Below, piece after piece: positions 5,658 to 7,974 of a stretch of 7,974 bases of DNA (the first letter of the stretch is position 1; every line of letters begins with the position of its first letter). This stretch comes from an uncultured bacterium (GTDB lineage Bacteria; Bacillota; Clostridia; Oscillospirales; Acutalibacteraceae). The position numbers were made by a program, and so were the translations under genes. The DNA lies in contig CAMFFI010000041.1 in NCBI GenBank assembly GCA_945949625.1, forward strand, positions 1 to 7,974, given 5' to 3'. Under the pieces are notes generated by a model, which was given only the letters and a program-made list of their open reading frames with translations, was not told where the DNA came from and did no database searches.

Positions 5658-6320
5658 TTGAGAATAAGAAAAAAGCCCTGGGCTGAGCCGGAACTTTCTG
5701 TTTGTCCGTTTTTTATTAAAGAACCCGAAGCCTTAAAAGGGAACTGGAAAAGCCGCTTTTTAAAAGAACAGCCTGTTTATCTTGAGGTTGGCTGCGGAAA
5801 AGGCGGATTTGTCGGTCAGACGACGCTTAACAAGCCTGACATTAACTTTATTGCTATTGATATAAAAAGCGATATGCTGGGTGTAGCCAGACGAAACATT
5901 GTAAAGCTATTTGAAAACAGTCACAGGAAAATTGACAATATCCTTATGACTGCATACAACGTGGAGCAAATTGATAAAATTCTTTCTTCCGATGATAAAA
6001 TAGAAAGGATTTACATAAACTTCTGCAACCCATGGCCAAGAGCAAAGCATAAAAAACGCCGCCTTACATATCCGAAAAAGCTTAATATGTACCGTGAATT
6101 TCTTGTTGACGGCGGTGAAATTCACTTTAAAACAGACGATGATGAGCTTTTCTTTGAAAGCCTTGAATATTTTAATAGCTGCGGCTTTGAAATAACATAT
6201 AAAACCCTTGACCTGCACAAAAGCGATTACAGGGAAAATGTTGAAACAGAGCACGAAAAAATGTTTTCCGCCGAGGGTATAAAAATCAAATTCTGTATTG
6301 CAAAGAAAATCAACTGCTGA
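5658..6320 (+). CDS. trmB: TrmB, tRNA (guanosine(46)-N7)-methyltransferase
   Basis: 220 residues, the usual length. The N-terminus [13 protein letters not shown] matches the conserved MR.R.KPWA opening of Firmicute TrmB, fixing the TTG at 5658 as start; the ribosome site is weak (GAGTG, 5646-5650). The SAM-binding motif is [12 protein letters not shown] (41-52). FIAIDIK (64-70) follows, then the signature [18 protein letters not shown] (120-137), with Asn124 where many homologues have Asp, then [13 protein letters not shown] (153-165) and the tRNA-contacting tail [11 protein letters not shown] (197-207). The enzyme makes m7G at variable-loop position 46. It is the second tRNA methyltransferase in this window but is in a separate transcription unit from trmK. 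Confidence 0.95.
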   Translation: MRIRKKPWAEPELSVCPFFIKEPEALKGNWKSRFLKEQPVYLEVGCGKGGFVGQTTLNKPDINFIAIDIKSDMLGVARRNIVKLFENSHRKIDNILMTAYNVEQIDKILSSDDKIERIYINFCNPWPRAKHKKRRLTYPKKLNMYREFLVDGGEIHFKTDDDELFFESLEYFNSCGFEITYKTLDLHKSDYRENVETEHEKMFSAEGIKIKFCIAKKINC

Positions 6321-6377
6321 AAAACCGTAATTCAGCGTGTAGCTGTTACAATTTGCTAACAAAAAGGAGGTTTCCGC

Positions 6378-7721
6378 TTGAAAAACAAATTTTTTGCCGG
6401 CATATGCTGCTGTTTATGTATTGGAGTGTTAAGCGGTTGCTCTTCTATCGGTTTTGATAACGGCGATTTAATGCGTCCCCCTAAAACCACAGGCGATGAA
6501 GAAAAAATAATTGAACTGATTGAGAAAAATTCCAACAATAATTACATACTGAAATACCCCGAAAACGGCAGTAACCGTTCTGCTATTATAATGGAAGATT
6601 TAGACGGAGATGCACAGGACGAAGCATTGGCGTTTTATCAGTCCTCAAATCTGTCGGATACAACAACTCATATACTTATTATGTACGAAGATGAAAACGG
6701 CTGGAAAATTGCCGGCGATACGCAGGTACAAAACGCCGACATTGACCGCGTTGAATTTGCGGATATTACAGGCGACGGAAATCCTGAAATTATCACAGGC
6801 TGTAAAACCTTTAATTCAAACAGCAAGCAATTCAGCATTTATTCATATTCAAACGGAAAAGCAAAGCAAATTGAGGTTTCTCAATCCTACACAAGCTTTG
6901 TAATTAACGACTTTAACGGTGATTCACTCAACGATATACTTGTTCTTTCAATAGGCAATGATAAAAACTCCGACGCTTCCTTGCTCTGCTATTTTCCCGA
7001 TAAAAACAAGGTTACTTTAGTTGCTTCCGCACCATTAGACCAAAGCATTACCGCTTTTGAAAGCATAACAAGCGGTAAAATCAATCAAAATCAAATCGGT
7101 GCGGCTGTTGACGGAACAATATCCGCAGACAAGCTCTGCACCCAGATTATATACTATGATTCAGATAAAAATTCACTGATAAACGGACTGTTTGATAAAA
7201 GTAATAATCTGCCTAATCCAACAGTTCGTGACGGAAAGACATATTGCACGGATATTGACAACGATAAAATAATTGAAATTCCCACTCTTTCAAAAATGCC
7301 TCACAGCAACAGCGAAGATAACGATTCAGTTGCCACAAAGGTAACCTGGAATGAGTATGACTCTGCCGCCGATGCTCTTGCCGCAAATTTAAGTATGATT
7401 GTAAATTATAACGCAGGATATTATTTTCAGCTTTCCGAAAGCCGTGCAGATACTGTCAGTGCAAAAATAAATTCCGGCGATAATTCAATGACAATTTACA
7501 GCTGGTATGACGGAAAAATTCAGGAGGAGCTTTTTACAATAAAGGTTTACAGCTCGGAGGATTGGTCAACAACAGGAAAGAGCGACGGCTTTTCACTGCT
7601 TAAACAGGAGGGTGCAAGAGCCTACTGCTATAAATTTGCAGAGACTGAAAGCTCCCAACAATTTACAGATGATGAAATTCAAAAATCCTTTATTCTTTTT
7701 TCAGAATATACACAAAACTAA
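6378..7721 (+). CDS. Lipoprotein with FG-GAP/VCBS-like repeats, function unknown
   Basis: 447 residues starting at TTG with a strong AAAGGAGG (6363-6370) seven bases upstream. A lipoprotein signal peptide is clear: basic MKNK, a hydrophobic core and lipobox LSGC with Cys21 as the lipidated residue, so the protein should be anchored outside the cytoplasmic membrane. The core contains extra cysteines at 10, 11, 12 and 14. The mature part has Asp-rich loops of the calcium-binding FG-GAP/VCBS type: DLDGDAQDE (74-82), DITGDGNPE (129-137), DFNGDSLND (178-186) and a weaker DIDNDKIIE (292-300). These suggest a partial beta-propeller over residues 60-305. The C-terminal 130 residues contain alternating beta-like segments and resemble nothing I recognise. 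It lies 57 bp after trmB and 65 bp before a response regulator with no terminator between, suggesting a role alongside two-component signalling. Ligand and partner are unknown. Confidence 0.8.
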   Translation: MKNKFFAGICCCLCIGVLSGCSSIGFDNGDLMRPPKTTGDEEKIIELIEKNSNNNYILKYPENGSNRSAIIMEDLDGDAQDEALAFYQSSNLSDTTTHILIMYEDENGWKIAGDTQVQNADIDRVEFADITGDGNPEIITGCKTFNSNSKQFSIYSYSNGKAKQIEVSQSYTSFVINDFNGDSLNDILVLSIGNDKNSDASLLCYFPDKNKVTLVASAPLDQSITAFESITSGKINQNQIGAAVDGTISADKLCTQIIYYDSDKNSLINGLFDKSNNLPNPTVRDGKTYCTDIDNDKIIEIPTLSKMPHSNSEDNDSVATKVTWNEYDSAADALAANLSMIVNYNAGYYFQLSESRADTVSAKINSGDNSMTIYSWYDGKIQEELFTIKVYSSEDWSTTGKSDGFSLLKQEGARAYCYKFAETESSQQFTDDEIQKSFILFSEYTQN

Positions 7722-7726
7722 AGAAA

Positions 7727-7767
7727 TGTAATTAACTTAAATATCTTTGGACTTTAGCGTAATTACA
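7727..7767. promoter_or_regulatory. Inverted repeat before the response regulator
   Basis: TGTAATTA (7727-7734) and TAATTACA (7760-7767) are perfect 8-bp inverted arms separated by 25 bp, filling most of the gap between the lipoprotein stop and the response regulator ribosome site. There is no T-run, so it is not a terminator. It could be a binding site for autoregulation. No well-spaced -35/-10 pair was found here (TTGGAC and TACAAT are only 11 nt apart). Confidence 0.35.
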
Positions 7768-7786
7768 ATAAACGGAGGTCATAATT

Positions 7787-7974
7787 ATGAAAAAGATACT
7801 TGTTTGTGAAGATGAAGCCGCAATTCGCGACTTTGTGGTTATCAATCTTCAAAGGGCAGGATATGATGTAGTTGAAGCTGACTGCGGTGAAGCTGCACTG
7901 AAAAAATACGATGAAAACGGCGGCGATTTTGACGTTGCAATTCTTGACGTTATGATGCCCGGAATAGACGGCTT
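7787..7974 (+). CDS. Two-component response regulator, receiver domain (3' truncated by window edge)
   Basis: The first 62 residues of a receiver domain are present. MKKILVCEDE supplies the acidic pocket (E8, D9), AAIRDFVVINLQRAGYDVVEA forms helix 1 and strand 2, and FDVAILDVMMPGIDG places the phospho-acceptor aspartate at residue 54. The style is that of OmpR/PhoB-family regulators of Clostridia, but the output domain lies beyond the window, so the subfamily is an inference. GGAGG (7774-7778) precedes the ATG. The gene follows the lipoprotein by 65 bp with no terminator; a histidine kinase would be expected downstream. Confidence 0.92.
   Translation, partial: MKKILVCEDEAAIRDFVVINLQRAGYDVVEADCGEAALKKYDENGGDFDVAILDVMMPGIDG

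Noticed and set aside
5777..6033. Loss-of-function in TrmB because of NPWP instead of DPWP
   Set aside because: The rest of the signature and the SAM motif are intact, and Asn at this position is, as far as I recall, common in Clostridial TrmB, so it is not treated as an anomaly.
6316..6336. Terminator between trmB and the lipoprotein
   Set aside because: GCTGAA/TTCAGC pairs around a 9-nt loop, but no T-run follows, so it is not an intrinsic terminator.
5907..6362. 151-residue minus-strand ORF opposite trmB
   Set aside because: It is antisense to a strongly conserved methyltransferase, has no recognisable domain, and its composition is that of a shadow frame.

Overview
The window is AT-rich, with Shine-Dalgarno sites of the AGGAGG type, extended -10 promoters and U-tailed hairpin terminators. 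Its gene set (a SigH-like sigma factor, the TrmK-Nif3 pair, a DUF1858 redox peptide, and a Nim-type flavoprotein behind YifB) points to an anaerobic Firmicute of class Clostridia, possibly Oscillospirales. That placement is inferred from gene content only. Most of the window is conserved housekeeping sequence. I see no insertion sequence, phage gene, CRISPR array, rRNA or complete tRNA.

Left block, minus strand (about 120-2310): a competence/DNA-processing AAA+ ATPase of the YifB/ComM family is followed 9 bp later by a small pyridoxamine 5'-phosphate oxidase-like (NimA-like) flavoprotein. They form a two-gene operon with a good promoter at 2280-2308 and a hairpin at 121-178 that looks able to terminate in both directions. 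A plus-strand sigma factor resembling sporulation/stationary-phase SigH diverges from the same intergenic region. A small eight-cysteine zinc-ribbon protein follows it and ends at a strong terminator (3454-3484). Between these two genes lies a short hairpin shaped like a tRNA T-arm on an acceptor stem, which I cannot assign to a known RNA class.

Middle block, plus strand (3614-5413): an imperfectly repeated promoter region drives a three-gene operon. It encodes a DUF1858 CxxC peptide, TrmK (tRNA A22 N1-methyltransferase) and a short-form Nif3-like dinuclear-metal protein, and it ends at a perfect 9-bp terminator hairpin.

Right block, plus strand (5563-end): TrmB (tRNA m7G46 methyltransferase) has a textbook promoter and a TTG start. 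A TTG-started lipoprotein with four FG-GAP/VCBS-like Asp-rich loops follows, then the receiver domain of a two-component response regulator cut by the window edge. No terminator separates these three genes. The lipoprotein-regulator pair is the most promising candidate for an uncharacterised function: an exported calcium-loop protein possibly tied to a two-component signalling system whose kinase would lie beyond the window.
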